Below are positions 18,725-26,975 of a DNA stretch of 64,000 nt, one piece after another. Within the stretch, counting starts at the first letter, position 1; each line of letters opens with the position of its first letter. A model generated the notes under the pieces. The model was given only the letters and a program-made list of their open reading frames with translations. It was not told where the DNA came from and did not search any database. The translations under genes were made by a program, and so were the position numbers. This DNA is from Haloferax marisrubri. GTDB taxonomy: Archaea > Halobacteriota > Halobacteria > Halobacteriales > Haloferacaceae. The stretch is from the NCBI RefSeq assembly GCF_001469875.2, contig NZ_LOPW02000003.1, positions 71,310 to 135,309 on the forward strand. Direction: 5' to 3'.

Positions 18725-19220
18725 CGAGAATCACCACGTGGACTTCCTTCGGACCGTGTGCTCCTTTCACCAGCGCGCCCATGTCGGCGGTGGCGCTGGG
18801 ACCGGTGGCGATGATGGCCGAGGAGTGTCCCGTGCGGAACTCCTCGCCCAGCCAGTCGAACGCCTCGGGCATGCCGGGGACGATGTCCGACTGCCGGAGG
18901 ACGGCGACGTGGAGGTCGCCGAACAGACTCACCGGCTCGATGCCGTCAGGCGTGCCCTGCACGACGACGCTGCCGTAGTCAGCGATGCCGAGTCCAGCCG
19001 CCGTGACACCGGCGTTCGCCTCGCGGAGGTCCGCGGGGGTCGGGTCGGTGTTCACCCAGTCGGGGAGGTCGACGCCGTCGTACGGGAGGTCAACGCCGAT
19101 AGTCGGGTCCGAACAGAGTCCTTCGAGCACGTCTGCCAACCCGTCGGAAGACGCGTGTGTCCAGCCTACTTCGAGTCGTTCGAGAGAGTCCTCGAACGTC
19201 GCAACCGTGCCGGTTGACAT
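18717..19220 (-). CDS. LUD domain protein, LutC-like
   Basis: A 167-residue single LUD-domain protein (GLGIADYGSVVVQGTPDGIEP; ATGPSATADMGALVKGAHGP near the C-terminus), the third component of LutABC-type lactate oxidation. The TGPSATAD(I/M) motif is typical of LutC. It is the first gene of the minus-strand operon; an AT-rich element at 19240-19250 is about 25 bases upstream, giving a leaderless start. It overlaps the LutB-LutA gene by 8 bases. Confidence 0.88.
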   Translation of the reverse strand: MSTGTVATFEDSLERLEVGWTHASSDGLADVLEGLCSDPTIGVDLPYDGVDLPDWVNTDPTPADLREANAGVTAAGLGIADYGSVVVQGTPDGIEPVSLFGDLHVAVLRQSDIVPGMPEAFDWLGEEFRTGHSSAIIATGPSATADMGALVKGAHGPKEVHVVILDE

Positions 19221-19613
19221 ACGTTGAGCTAGCGCGTTCTACATAATCGTTCTTCGGGTTCAGACACCTCGCTGTCGGTTAATTATGAAGGATAGGAGTC
19301 AGGAGAACCGGCCGACCGCCTCGTCCGCGTCGGCGACCGTGCCGGCCGCGTCGCGCTTGCCAGCCGGGTTGGGCGTGTTCGGAGAGGCGAGTCGTGTTCA
19401 TCACGAGGACGAGCGCGGGGAGGACCACAGCATCACGCCGGACATCACGGCCGCGGGACTCGTAGGGGGCGTCGGCACTCCCGACCCGGACCGACCCGAC
19501 TCGGTTCGGGTCGCGAATCGACTCGGAAAACCAACCGCGCGCGACCCGGAATGACGCCCGTCACCGGGTGTCTTTATCCGTTCACGCAAACCGACATACG
19601 ACAGAGCTAATCA
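19221..19613. other. Divergent intergenic region of the lactate locus
   Basis: A 393-base gap between lutC and the FAD/Fe-S dehydrogenase. It holds a TATA-like element for lutC (19240-19250) and one for the dehydrogenase (TTTAT near 19573-19577), plus short GACCCG-type repeats around 19488-19530. I see no convincing gene, tRNA or large palindrome. A shared regulator for the two lactate arms would bind here. Confidence 0.55.
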
Positions 19614-22600
19614 ATGGCATCCAACACGCACGAACCGGCCACCGACCCCGCGCTCGCTGGCGATTACGACTACGTCAGCGACGACGTCGAGCGGCCGGGG
19701 CTGGTCGAAGACCTCGAGTCCCTCGTCGAGGGCGACGTGCGATTCGACACCTACACGAGAACGCTGTACGCGACCGACGCGTCGGCGTACGAGCAAGTCC
19801 CCATCGGCGTCGTCATGCCGACTTCGACCGCCGACGTGGCGGCGGTGATGGAGTACTGCGCCGACCGCGAGATTCCCGTCCTCCCCCGCGGCGGCGGCAC
19901 GAGCCTCGCCGGCCAGACCGTCAACGAGGCCGTCGTCCTCGACCTCGTCCGCCACATGGGCGGCGTCGAGGAAATCGACCCCGAGGCGCGGACGGCCACG
20001 GCCGAGGCGGGCGTCCGCCTCGGCGAACTCAACGAGGAACTCGCCCCCCACGGTCTGAAGTTCGCACCCGACCCGGCGTGGGGCGACCGCTCCGCGCTGG
20101 GCGGCGCAATCGGCAACAACTCCACGGGTTCGCACTCGCTGAAGTACGGCAAGACCGACTACTACATCGAGGAGTTGGAACTCGTCCTCGCGGACGGAAC
20201 GGTGACGACGTTCGGCGAAGTGAGCGTCGACGAACTCCGCGAGTCCGGCGACCCCGACGGCGACCTCGAAGCCCGAATCTACGCGGAAGTCGCGCGGATA
20301 CTCGACGAGGAGGCCGACGAGGTCTCCGAGCGCTTCCCCGACCTGAAGCGAAACGTCTCGGGCTACAACCTCGACATGCTCGTCGACGAGATGCGCGGCG
20401 AGCGCCGCACGCCGGACGATACCGGCATCGACGAGGACTGGGAGGCCGGCCGCGTCAACCTCGGTCGGCTCATCGCCGGGAGCGAGGGCACCCTCGGCAT
20501 CGTGACGAAGGCGACCGTCTCGCTGGAGGAGATTCCGAACACCGCGTCGGTGGCGCTTCTCACCTACGACGACGTCATCGACGCGATGCACGACGTCGCG
20601 CCCATCCTCGAACACGAACCCGCGGCCGTCGAGGTCATGGACGACGTGCTGCTCGACCTCGCGCGCGACACCGCCGAGTTCGCCGACGTGGTCGGGATGC
20701 TCCCCGAAGGCACGGACTCGACGCTCCTCGTGGAGTTCTACGCCGACTCCGACGAGGACGGCAAACAGAAGGTGGCGAACCTCATCGAAGACCGCGTCAT
20801 CGACCCCGACGGCACCGAGTTCGACCCCGACGAGGGCTCGGCCTCGGTGACCGGGAAGGAGCGCCGCGCGACCGACTTCATGGAGGCCCACGACGCCGAC
20901 ACCCGCGCGAAGTTCTGGAAGATGCGCAAGTCGGGACTCCCGATTCTCCTCGGTCGGACGACCGACGAGAAGCACATCGCGTACATCGAGGACACCGCCA
21001 TCCCGGCGGAGAACCTCCCGGCGTACGTCTCGGACTTCCAGGACATCCTCGACGAACACGACACCTTCGCCTCGTACTACGCCCACGCGGGGCCGGGCGT
21101 CCTGCACATCCGTCCGCTGGTCAACACGAAGACGGCCGAGGGCGTCGAGACGTTCGAGGCCATCGCCGACGAGGTGACGGACCTTGTCGTCAAGTACGGC
21201 GGCTCCGTCTCGGGCGAACACGGCGACGGCCGCGCGCGGACCCAGTGGAACCGCAAACTGTACGGCGACCACCTCTGGAACGTCTTCCGCGACCTCAAGA
21301 CCGCGTTCGACCCCGACTGGCTCCTGAATCCGGGGAACATCTGCGGCGACTACGATATGACCGAGCACCTCCGCTTTTCCCCCGACTACGAGTTCGACGC
21401 CGGCTTCGAACCGGCGCTGAACTGGGACAACGACAACGGGTTCGAGGGCATGGTCGAACTCTGCCACGGCTGTGCCGGCTGTCGCGGCCAGCAGTCCACG
21501 GTCGGCGGCGTCATGTGTCCGACGTTCCGCGCCGCCGAAGAGGAGATTCAGGCGACTCGCGGCCGCGCCAACATGCTCCGGCAGGCCATGAGCGGCGGGC
21601 TCCCGGAAGACGAGATGTTCACCGACGAGTTCGTCGACGAGGTGCTCGACCTCTGTGTCGGCTGTAAGGGCTGTTCGAAGGACTGCCCGAGCGAGGTCGA
21701 CATGGCGAAGATGAAAGCCGAGGTCGTCCACGAGTACCACCAGCGCAACGGCTCCAGCCTCCGCGACAAGCTCTTTGCCAACATCGACTCGCTGTCCAAA
21801 CTCGGCTCGGCGTTCGCCCCCCTCGCCAACGCGGCGACCAAGGTGCCGGGCGCGCGGACGGTCATGGAGAAGACCGTCGGCATCGCCAAGGAGCGCTCGC
21901 TCCCGAAATTCCACGCGACGAGTTTCGTGGAGTGGTTCGAAAGTCGAGGGTCGGCCGACATCCCCGAGGCGCAGGCCGACCGCAAGGTGCTGTTGTTCCC
22001 CGACACGTACACGAACTACAACCACCCCGAGGTCGGTAAGGCCGCCGTGAAGGCGCTGGAGGCCGCGAACGTCCACGTCCGGATTCCGGAGGGCGTCGCC
22101 GGCTCCGGCCGGCCGCCACACTCGAAGGGCTTCCTCGACAAGGCCCGCGCCGACGCCGAGCAGAACGTCGAGGTGCTCGCGCCCTACGTCGAGGAGGGCT
22201 GGGACATCGTCCTCTGTGAGCCCTCCGACGCGGTGATGTTCCAGTCGGACTACCTCGACCTGCTCTCCGGCGACGACGTGGAAACCGTCGCAGCCAACGC
22301 CTACGGCGTCATGGAGTACGTCGACGCGTTCCGGCTGGACGAGTCGCTGTCGTTCCTCCCGCAGGACGAGTCCCTGACGTACCACGGCCACTGCCACCAG
22401 AAGTCCACGAAGAAGGACCACCACGCGGTGGGCGTCCTCCGCCGCGCCGGCTTCGAGGTGGACCCGCTGGATTCGACGTGTTGCGGGATGTCCGGGTCGT
22501 TCGGCTACGAGGCCGAACACTACTCCATGTCGAAGGCAATCGGGAACATCCTCGAAGGCCAGGTGGCCGAGAGCCCCGGCGACGTGGTCGTCGCCCCCGG

Positions 22601-22694
22601 CGCGTCCTGCCGGACGCAACTCGAAGACATGGACGGCGCGACCGACGACCCGCCGCACCCGGTCGAGGTGCTCGCGCGCGCCATCGACGCGTAA
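19614..22694 (+). CDS. FAD-linked oxidase / Fe-S protein, D-lactate dehydrogenase type
   Basis: A 1026-residue membrane-associated dehydrogenase fusing a GlcD-like FAD domain to a GlpC-like Fe-S domain. FAD-binding motifs include PVLPRGGGTSLAGQTV and GAIGNNSTGSHSLKYGKT (about residues 88-180); the FAD-oxidase C-domain ends near FDPDWLLNPGNICGDY. Two cysteine clusters follow (CHGCAGCRGQQ; CVGCKGCSKDCPSEVDM) and then CCG motifs (HGHCHQKSTKK; TCCGMSGSFGYEAEHY). Substrate is most likely D-lactate or glycolate; placement opposite lutC/lutBA favours lactate. The ATG at 19614 leaves a short leader after the TATA-like element. Confidence 0.9.
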   Translation: MASNTHEPATDPALAGDYDYVSDDVERPGLVEDLESLVEGDVRFDTYTRTLYATDASAYEQVPIGVVMPTSTADVAAVMEYCADREIPVLPRGGGTSLAGQTVNEAVVLDLVRHMGGVEEIDPEARTATAEAGVRLGELNEELAPHGLKFAPDPAWGDRSALGGAIGNNSTGSHSLKYGKTDYYIEELELVLADGTVTTFGEVSVDELRESGDPDGDLEARIYAEVARILDEEADEVSERFPDLKRNVSGYNLDMLVDEMRGERRTPDDTGIDEDWEAGRVNLGRLIAGSEGTLGIVTKATVSLEEIPNTASVALLTYDDVIDAMHDVAPILEHEPAAVEVMDDVLLDLARDTAEFADVVGMLPEGTDSTLLVEFYADSDEDGKQKVANLIEDRVIDPDGTEFDPDEGSASVTGKERRATDFMEAHDADTRAKFWKMRKSGLPILLGRTTDEKHIAYIEDTAIPAENLPAYVSDFQDILDEHDTFASYYAHAGPGVLHIRPLVNTKTAEGVETFEAIADEVTDLVVKYGGSVSGEHGDGRARTQWNRKLYGDHLWNVFRDLKTAFDPDWLLNPGNICGDYDMTEHLRFSPDYEFDAGFEPALNWDNDNGFEGMVELCHGCAGCRGQQSTVGGVMCPTFRAAEEEIQATRGRANMLRQAMSGGLPEDEMFTDEFVDEVLDLCVGCKGCSKDCPSEVDMAKMKAEVVHEYHQRNGSSLRDKLFANIDSLSKLGSAFAPLANAATKVPGARTVMEKTVGIAKERSLPKFHATSFVEWFESRGSADIPEAQADRKVLLFPDTYTNYNHPEVGKAAVKALEAANVHVRIPEGVAGSGRPPHSKGFLDKARADAEQNVEVLAPYVEEGWDIVLCEPSDAVMFQSDYLDLLSGDDVETVAANAYGVMEYVDAFRLDESLSFLPQDESLTYHGHCHQKSTKKDHHAVGVLRRAGFEVDPLDSTCCGMSGSFGYEAEHYSMSKAIGNILEGQVAESPGDVVVAPGASCRTQLEDMDGATDDPPHPVEVLARAIDA

Positions 22695-22825
22695 GCGTCC
22701 GCGTCGGCGGAAGCCACAGATTCGGGCGCGCCGCCGGCCGCCGTCTCGCCTCGTTTTTCGTCGCAGATACGTTTAGGGCGCTCCGCGGCCAACCGCGGGA
22801 CCACCGAGATGCGAGGGACCCAGCC

Positions 22826-23623
22826 ATGACACCGATGGAACTCGATGACGTGCGCGTCGACGCGTACATGACGACCGGCGTGGAGACGGTCGGCCCCGAC
22901 GCGTGGGTCACAGACGTGGTCGACCGGCTCAAGGCCGGCCCGCAGTACGGCGGCCTCCCGGTCGTCGACGACGAGGACCACCTCCTTGGGTTCGTCGGCG
23001 CGATAGACCTCTTGGAGGTCAACGGCGACGTGCGGGTCGAGGCGGTGATGAGCCGCGACCTCGTGGTCGTCCGCCCGGAGATGACGGTGAAGAACGCCGC
23101 GCGCGTCATCTTCCGCACCGGCCACCAGTTCCTCCCCGTCGTCGACGACGAACGAGTACTACTCGGCCTCTTTTCGAACGGCGACGCGGTGCGGAGCCAA
23201 ATCGAGCGGACGACGCCCTCGAAGGTCCAGAGCACCCGCGAGATGCTCGAACGGACCCACGACGCGTCGATCAGCGTCACCGAGCGCGAGGTGACGGTCG
23301 ACTCGCTGATTCCGACCCAGCGGGAGGTCTACGGCGACGAACTCGAAGGCCGCAAGTACGAACTCCAAAACGGGCTCGCGGAACCGCTCATCGTCGTCTC
23401 CCACGGTCCCGAGACGCTGCTCGTGGACGGCCACCACCGGGCGATGGCCGCGGAACAGCTCGACATCGACCGGATGCTCGCGCACGTCCTCACGGTCTCG
23501 CCGGAGGAGGTCGGCGAGTTGGGCCTGCGCAGGATGGCCCGCCTCGGCGGCCTCCAATCGCTCGCGGACGTGGAGGTCAACGACTACCTCCAGCACCCGC
23601 TCATCGAGAAGACCGAGCAGTAG
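22826..23623 (+). CDS. CBS-pair protein with C-terminal ParB/sulfiredoxin-like domain
   Basis: A 265-residue protein. Two CBS motifs fill residues ~5-125 (YMTTGVETVGPDAWVTDVVD; VMSRDLVVVRPEMTVKNAA), forming an adenine-nucleotide-sensing module. Residues ~150-245 contain EPLIVVSHGPETLLVDGHHR, the DGHHR signature of ParB/Srx-like nuclease or NTP-binding folds. The combination suggests a ligand-gated enzyme; target unknown. The ATG at 22826 is chosen; an in-frame ATG at 22835 would also leave the domains intact. It converges with the aminotransferase. Confidence 0.85.
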   Translation: MTPMELDDVRVDAYMTTGVETVGPDAWVTDVVDRLKAGPQYGGLPVVDDEDHLLGFVGAIDLLEVNGDVRVEAVMSRDLVVVRPEMTVKNAARVIFRTGHQFLPVVDDERVLLGLFSNGDAVRSQIERTTPSKVQSTREMLERTHDASISVTEREVTVDSLIPTQREVYGDELEGRKYELQNGLAEPLIVVSHGPETLLVDGHHRAMAAEQLDIDRMLAHVLTVSPEEVGELGLRRMARLGGLQSLADVEVNDYLQHPLIEKTEQ

Positions 23624-23668
23624 GGCTGAAGCGACGCCGGAAGACGCGAGTCGGGGCGGTGAGCCGAG

Positions 23669-24796
23669 TTACCCGGCGAGGTCGTCGAGCGCGTCGCCGA
23701 ACGCGGACAGCGCCTCGCTCATCGCCTCGGGGTCGCCGCCGAGGGAGATTCGGAACGACTCCGGCGCGTCGAAGAAGCGACCGGGGACGACGAGGACGCC
23801 GCGGTCCCACGCGGCGTCCGCGACCGCGTCGCCGTCGGCCGAGGCGTGGTCGAGGAAGGCGAACGTGCCGCCGGCGTGGATGCGACCGTCGAGTTCGTCG
23901 CGCTCGGCGACGAACGTCGCCAGCAGGTCGTGGTTCGCCGAGAGGTGTTCGCGGGCGGCGGCCTCTATCTCGTCGCCGTGGTGGAGCGCGCGCCGGGCGA
24001 GTTTGGTGCTCGGCTCGGCGACCGCGGGGAGGTACATCGACGCCGAGCGGGCGCGCTCGACGACCTCCTCGGGGCCGATAATCCAGCCGACGCGGAGCCC
24101 ACCGAGCCCGTAGAACTTCGTCAGCGACCCGGTGACGACGGTGTTGTCGAGACCGGAGGCGGTGATACCGCCGAAGGGGCCGTCGGCCGCGGGGTCGACG
24201 AAGGGCGCGTACACCTCGTCGACGAGGAGGTAGCCGCCGGCGTCGTCCGCGGCCGACGCGACTTCGGCGAGTTCGGCGCGCGGCGTGAGTTTGCCCGACG
24301 GGTTGTGTCGATTGGTGACGATGGCGTAGGCGAACGCGTCGGTCGAGGCCCCGTCGAGGCGGTGCGGTTCGAGTTCGTAGTCGTACTCCGGCGGGCGGAC
24401 GAAGCGGTCGACGCGCGCGCCGAGCGCCTCCGACGTGGCCACGAGCGGCTGGTAGCCGGGCTTTTCCACGAGCACCTGCGGGCACGGGTCGTCGGGGTCG
24501 TCGCCGTCTTCGTCGTCATCGGTCGCGAGGTCGAGAAGGGCGCAGGCGGCGAGGAAGTTCGCGTTCGTCGCGCCCGCGGTGACGAGGACCGACGACTCGG
24601 GGACGTCGTAGCGCGCCGCGAGTTGACCGGCGAGCGTCGCGTCTTCGGGGTCCGAGCGCCCCGCGAGAACCGGCGGGACGAGGTCGTCGCCGCGCCGGGA
24701 CGAGCCGAGGTCGCTCGTCGCGAGGTCGTGGGTGGCCTCTGCCGCCCGGTCGACAATCCACTCCAGATAGGGGATTCCGGGAAACGTCGTCGTCAT
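23669..24796 (-). CDS. PLP-dependent class I/II aminotransferase
   Basis: A 375-residue fold-type I aminotransferase. Landmarks: TAGATNANFLAA (cofactor-phosphate loop), VTNRHNPSGKLTP (substrate carboxylate Asn), LLVDEVYAPFVD (Asp/Tyr contacts to PLP), and GSLTKFYGLGGLRVGW with the Schiff-base lysine. Substrate cannot be read from sequence. A Asp-rich insertion (DDDEDGDDPDDP) lies between two helices. It starts at the ATG at 24796 and is 71 bases downstream of the HTH regulator gene on the same strand. Confidence 0.88.
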   Translation of the reverse strand: MTTTFPGIPYLEWIVDRAAEATHDLATSDLGSSRRGDDLVPPVLAGRSDPEDATLAGQLAARYDVPESSVLVTAGATNANFLAACALLDLATDDDEDGDDPDDPCPQVLVEKPGYQPLVATSEALGARVDRFVRPPEYDYELEPHRLDGASTDAFAYAIVTNRHNPSGKLTPRAELAEVASAADDAGGYLLVDEVYAPFVDPAADGPFGGITASGLDNTVVTGSLTKFYGLGGLRVGWIIGPEEVVERARSASMYLPAVAEPSTKLARRALHHGDEIEAAAREHLSANHDLLATFVAERDELDGRIHAGGTFAFLDHASADGDAVADAAWDRGVLVVPGRFFDAPESFRISLGGDPEAMSEALSAFGDALDDLAG

Positions 24797-24867
24797 TGGG
24801 ACACCTTCGCGGTCGCTCCCGTAAGTCGTTGGGGTCTCGGGGACATCGGCCGCGGGCGGCGGGGGAG

Positions 24868-25659
24868 TCAGCGTTCGTCGACCGGCGGCCGGGGGAGCGG
24901 CGAGGCGTCGGCCCGACAGTTTTCGATGCGCTGGCTGGCCCACGACACCGCCGACGGCGACTCGTTGTAGATGACGCCCGCGAGACCGCTCTCGGAGTAC
25001 GCGACCAGGAAGGCGACGGGACCGTCAGGGAGGTCGGAGACGACGAGGCTGTACGGGAGCGACTCGACCGACCGGAGCGAAAAGGAGCTGACCGACCACG
25101 CCTCGGCGAGCTGTGGCCGGTACGCGGTGACGAGTCGCTGGACCACGTCGTCGGTGGCGACGAGGTCGACCGGGGTGCCGTCCTCGACGACGGCGCGGTA
25201 GTAGGCGTCGACCTGTGAGGGCAGGGCTCCGCGAACGCACCCGCGTATCGACGTCGAACCCTCGACGAAGGAGGTGAGCTTCGAGAGCGCGGGACCGGGG
25301 CCGCCGTCGTCGACGGCGACGACCTCACAGCCGTCGAGGAACACCGGCGCGAGCGGCGCGTTCGAGTCGAGCGAGTCGAGCACCGCGGCGGCGGCGTCGA
25401 TGTCGTCCAAGCACTCGACGAACTGCGAGTAGGTGTCGAGCGCAATCCGCCCGGCGAGCGTCGGGTGGTGGACGCCGTCGGTCGTCTCGATGAAGCCGAC
25501 GCGCTCTAACTCGCGGAGGCCGCGGTCGACGGTCGACCGTGACACGGGGAGCCCGCTCGTGAGTTCCGCGGTGGTCCGAGGGCGGCGAACGACGGCTTCG
25601 AGCACGTCGGCACGCGACGCGAGCACGTCGAACACCTCGTCAACCTCGGACCGAACCAT
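24868..25659 (-). CDS. HTH transcriptional regulator with FilR1-type sensor domain
   Basis: A 263-residue regulator. Residues ~10-80 form a winged helix (DVLASRADVLEAVVRRPRTT; LPVSRSTVDRGLRELERVG). The rest matches the archaeal FilR1/DUF1724-like ligand domain, and the protein is a paralogue of the one at 62194-62976. A TATA-like TTATTTAAG at 25685-25693 sits about 29 bases before the ATG at 25659, so I prefer that start to the ATG at 25671, which would fall upstream of the predicted transcript. Divergent from a strong plus-strand TATA box flanked by direct repeats, which it may control. Confidence 0.85.
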   Translation of the reverse strand: MVRSEVDEVFDVLASRADVLEAVVRRPRTTAELTSGLPVSRSTVDRGLRELERVGFIETTDGVHHPTLAGRIALDTYSQFVECLDDIDAAAAVLDSLDSNAPLAPVFLDGCEVVAVDDGGPGPALSKLTSFVEGSTSIRGCVRGALPSQVDAYYRAVVEDGTPVDLVATDDVVQRLVTAYRPQLAEAWSVSSFSLRSVESLPYSLVVSDLPDGPVAFLVAYSESGLAGVIYNESPSAVSWASQRIENCRADASPLPRPPVDER

Positions 25660-25723
25660 GTCGAACTGCATGAACGTGTTACTACTTAAATAACAGGAGA
25701 ACCGACAAATAGCATATAAACAA

Positions 25724-25749
25724 ACGAGTCATTTATATACTACGAGTCA
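25724..25749 (+). promoter_or_regulatory. TATA box flanked by ACGAGTCA direct repeats
   Basis: TTTATATA at 25732-25739 lies exactly between two copies of ACGAGTCA (25724-25731 and 25742-25749; 18-base spacing). It points to the plus strand with a predicted transcription start near 25762-25766. The repeats look like a two-site operator covering the basal promoter. Confidence 0.6.
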
Positions 25750-25762
25750 CGCCGTGAGCGAG

Positions 25763-25900
25763 TGATGCGATGGGTGAAGTAAAGCGTATAGCAGGAGTAC
25801 GAGGGTATGCCGGGGTGCCTCTGACAACCGGCTTATCGTCCGAACCGGGGTGCCCGGTCCGGTTCGGGCGTCAGAAGGGGAAGACATTCCCCTTCACATT
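25763..25900 (+). ncRNA. Candidate structured small RNA
   Basis: Downstream of the strong TATA box there is no recognisable coding sequence on this strand before the DUF123 gene (opposite strand). The transcript would contain a stem CCGAACCGG/CCGGTTCGG (25840-25848 with 25859-25867) inside an outer CTGAC/GTCAG pairing (25821-25825 with 25870-25874). It would end at a nine-base-pair hairpin followed by a T-rich tract. An open frame from the ATG at 25770 runs on into the antisense of DUF123 and looks non-genuine. The boundaries are predicted only. Confidence 0.4.
25874..25895. terminator. Hairpin terminator overlapping the DUF123 stop codon
   Basis: GAAGGGGAA-GACA-TTCCCCTTC, a perfect nine-base-pair stem with a four-base loop. 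On the plus strand ACATTTTG follows. It overlaps the last codon positions of the minus-strand DUF123 gene, so it could end transcripts from both sides. Confidence 0.55.
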
Positions 25901-26415
25901 TTGCTTCGAAACGCTTCTTCGACGAGCGGTGTCGCCGTCTCGACCGAGTCGCCGCGCGCGAGGTGCGCGTCGCACGAACAGTCCGAAGAGCCGAAGCCAT
26001 CGACCGGGGTCGAACCGAGCGACGACGCGAGTTCGGTCGCGACCGCACACTCTACGTCACGGTCGGTGACGCAGACGACCCGCGCGAGGTCGACGTTCGG
26101 GTGGCCGCCGAGGTAGTCCACGTGCCAGTGGCGAGCGTCGTGGTCGCCGGCCGCGACGCGCCGATGGCGGAGGACGCGGCGTAAGCCGCCCGTTCCGAAC
26201 GCGCTCCCGACGTAGACGTAGCCACCGTCCGAGAGGCGATGTTCGCCCAGCGCGCCGACCTCGAGAGTCGCCTCGGGCGCGTCGAAGACCAGCGCGTAGG
26301 TCCCGACGGGCGACCGGGAATCGAGAGCCAGCGGGTCGTCGTCGGTCCCGAGGACCGCGGGGTCGAGCGAGTGGACTGACGAGGCGTCGCCGGCCGGGTT
26401 CCTCGGGTCGCTCAT
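25894..26415 (-). CDS. DUF123 (GIY-YIG-like) domain protein
   Basis: A 173-residue protein. Residues ~35-150 match DUF123: SPVGTYALVFDAPEATLEVG, GGYVYVGSAFGTGGLRRVLRH and ARHWHVDYLGGHP, a GIY-YIG-related endonuclease-like fold. The C-terminus holds a conserved Cys cluster (GFGSSDCSCDAHLA), typical of the family. Cellular role unproven. The N-terminal ~30 residues are acidic and family-external. It is 22 bases downstream of the DCC-family gene on the same strand. Confidence 0.88.
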   Translation of the reverse strand: MSDPRNPAGDASSVHSLDPAVLGTDDDPLALDSRSPVGTYALVFDAPEATLEVGALGEHRLSDGGYVYVGSAFGTGGLRRVLRHRRVAAGDHDARHWHVDYLGGHPNVDLARVVCVTDRDVECAVATELASSLGSTPVDGFGSSDCSCDAHLARGDSVETATPLVEEAFRSKM

Positions 26416-26437
26416 CGAGTGACGAACGTCGCCCCGA

Positions 26438-26869
26438 CTACGAAAGTTCGGCGGGTCGCGGTTCGGCGTTGTCGAGGAGGTCCGAAAACAGGCCGGCCGC
26501 GTCGGCGTCGAGGTCGTAGACGCTGTGGACGTCGTCGGGGTCGCGGCCGCGGCCGCTGGCGGCGCCGACGACCTTGGCGATTCTGTCGTAGTTGTCGCGG
26601 ACGAGACTGCCGAGGAGTCCGGGCATTCCGGCTCGTTCGGTGAGTTCTTTGGCGGCGGCGCGGCCGGCGTACACGCGCCCCTCCCGGCGGTCGACGAAGA
26701 CCATGGCGAACGGCACGTCGGCGAACTGGGCGTCGAGGAACGCCTGCGCGGCGTCGTCGTACCACGAAATCGCTTCCACGTCGTCGAGGCGCTTCAGCGC
26801 CGACGCGGCGACGGAGCAGTAGGCGCACTCGCCGTCGTAGATGAGCACGGCGGCCGCGGACTCGTTCAT
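26438..26869 (-). CDS. DCC-family thiol-disulfide oxidoreductase-like protein (DUF393)
   Basis: A 143-residue protein with the DCC signature YDGECAYCSVAASAL near the N-terminus, where the CxxC pair resembles a thioredoxin active site, and the family's second motif around FVDRREGRVYAGRAA. Predicted cytoplasmic. I start at the ATG at 26869 (MNESAAAVLIYDG), since the signature normally begins within ten residues of the start. Divergent from the helicase gene. Confidence 0.88.
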   Translation of the reverse strand: MNESAAAVLIYDGECAYCSVAASALKRLDDVEAISWYDDAAQAFLDAQFADVPFAMVFVDRREGRVYAGRAAAKELTERAGMPGLLGSLVRDNYDRIAKVVGAASGRGRDPDDVHSVYDLDADAAGLFSDLLDNAEPRPAELS

Positions 26870-26975
26870 ACGCTTCCGTCGGGACGCGGAGAACAAAAAC
26901 AGCGCGGCGGTCGTGGCTCGTGTTACCACGTCGAGTCTGCGACAGCGTTAGGGCGACCACGTCCGCAGTAGGCGT

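Noticed and set aside
19285..19554. 89-codon open frame in the lactate intergenic region
   Set aside because: No promoter-like spacing, no recognisable motif, composition like non-coding DNA, and the AT-rich element there fits lutC on the other strand.
19611..22658. Open frame of about 1,000 codons antisense to the FAD/Fe-S dehydrogenase
   Set aside because: Same antisense artefact; the plus-strand gene has clear FAD and Fe-S motifs over its full length.
25770..26069. 99-codon frame downstream of the strong promoter at 25732
   Set aside because: Most of it is antisense to the DUF123 gene; the part before that is short, Gly/Arg-rich and overlaps strong hairpins, better explained as RNA.
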